This document shows, piece after piece, positions 37,553 to 37,962 of a stretch of DNA of 37,962 nucleotides (within the stretch, counting starts at the first letter, position 1; the number at the start of each line of letters is the position of its first letter). The DNA is taken from positions 21,188 through 59,149 of the forward strand of contig JBNGIQ010009485.1 in the NCBI GenBank assembly GCA_049999765.1, read 5' to 3'. Source of the stretch: Phaeoceros laevis. Taxonomy: Eukaryota > Anthocerotophyta > Anthocerotopsida > Notothyladales. Both the position numbers and the translations under genes were made by a program. Under the pieces are notes generated by a model. That model made no database searches. It worked only from the letters and a program-made list of their open reading frames with translations, and was not told the origin of the DNA.

Positions 37553-37705
37553 CATGCATCCGATCCATCCTATTCATCCAATCCATCCATCCCATCCCAT
37601 CCCATCCCATCCCATCCATCCATCTAGTCCACCCATCCATCCCATCCATCCCCAGCCATCCCAGCCATCTCCATCCATCCCCAGCCATCCCCATCCATCC
37701 CATCG
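37553..37705. repeat. Simple repeat of catcc/atccatcc type
   Basis: An irregular array of catcc, atcc and cagccatcc words about 150 bp long. Confidence 0.9.
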
Positions 37706-37962
37706 AACCCTTAAAATTAAACCTTATATCTTTAAATTGTTCAACTCTTAAAACCCTTAAACCCTTTAAATTAAGGCGACATAAACAATCTGAACCATAA
37801 GTCTCAAGAAGTGGAGTACCTACCTAGGTCACTTATTATGATGGTTTCAAAGAGACATGTATATATCTTTCCATTTATACTGAACATGTATATATCTTGG
37901 CTTAAAAAAGTGAGACTTGGAATTTTAATAATTCCAGCATTGTGTCGAGATCTTCGTGCTTA

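Larger units (their letters stand above)
37037..37820. repeat. Two related repeat ends flanking simple-sequence arrays
   Basis: ctagtgtagaacccgtc-a-atcgacggca near 37035 and ctagtatatggtccctcgaattcgacggca near 37505 are related, each followed by cgtcc-tccaccca. The matching downstream parts (agatataaacaatttaaacca near 37096 and cgacataaacaatctgaacca near 37778) show two copies of one element, each interrupted by different simple sequence. The element family is unknown. Confidence 0.55.

Noticed and set aside
1-37962. CRISPR array, bacterial operon or phage structure
   Set aside because: No regularly spaced identical repeats with unique spacers; introns and plant gene families show the DNA is eukaryotic.

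Overview
This is nuclear DNA of a land plant. The signs are plant-type PLS pentatricopeptide-repeat remnants, a secreted Gnk2/DUF26-like protein, two CLASSY/DRD1-like SNF2 proteins and short introns (about 77-136 nt) in the readable spliced genes. Small introns, many PPR remnants and compact genes separated by AT-rich repeats fit a lycophyte such as Selaginella. That species guess is inference and was not checked.

Layout. 1-8.3 kb is a gene-dense stretch: a small ParB/sulfiredoxin-like protein (+, 1689-2372), a two-exon single-membrane-segment protein of unknown function (-, 3899-2947) and an eight-exon Golgi-type fucosyltransferase-like gene (-, 7896-5324). The last shares a 440-bp head-to-head promoter interval with the next gene. 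8.3-19.5 kb holds the most striking feature: two long, intronless, closely related SNF2 ATPase genes of CLASSY/DRD1 type (8337-11201 and 16346-19492, same strand). Between them lies a pair of inverted arms of about 0.6-0.7 kb (11231-11861 and 15105-15840) that could fold into a long hairpin transcript. The 3.2-kb loop holds tandem repeats, a low-complexity acidic ORF and possible organelle-derived DNA. 19.5-20.85 kb is a frameshifted PPR pseudogene, and an inverted, internally deleted relative lies at 30.06-30.49 kb. 20.9-25.8 kb is AT-rich with a DUF26-type gene (-, 22843-22256), several tandem duplications and a 10-N gap that is probably an assembly artefact. 26-30 kb has no convincing protein gene, but holds a promoter-like segment and a tRNA-like remnant. 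31.4-35.05 kb is a decayed DNA transposon: a DDE-like transposase read through three in-frame stops and at least two frameshifts. 35.05-37.96 kb is AT-rich, with perfect hairpins, a possible tRNA-derived SINE and simple-sequence arrays.

How it fits together. In flowering plants CLASSY/DRD1 remodelers act with Pol IV/Pol V in RNA-directed DNA methylation. Here two such genes flank a potential dsRNA-forming inverted repeat. About 12 kb away lies a transposon whose three nonsense codons could all be C-to-T changes at plant methylation contexts. Any functional link among these is a hypothesis, and small-RNA and methylome data would decide it. The two remodelers have diverged: one keeps a SUMO-interaction-like motif, the other has an expanded in-frame repeat. 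Both carry an unusual helicase motif VI.
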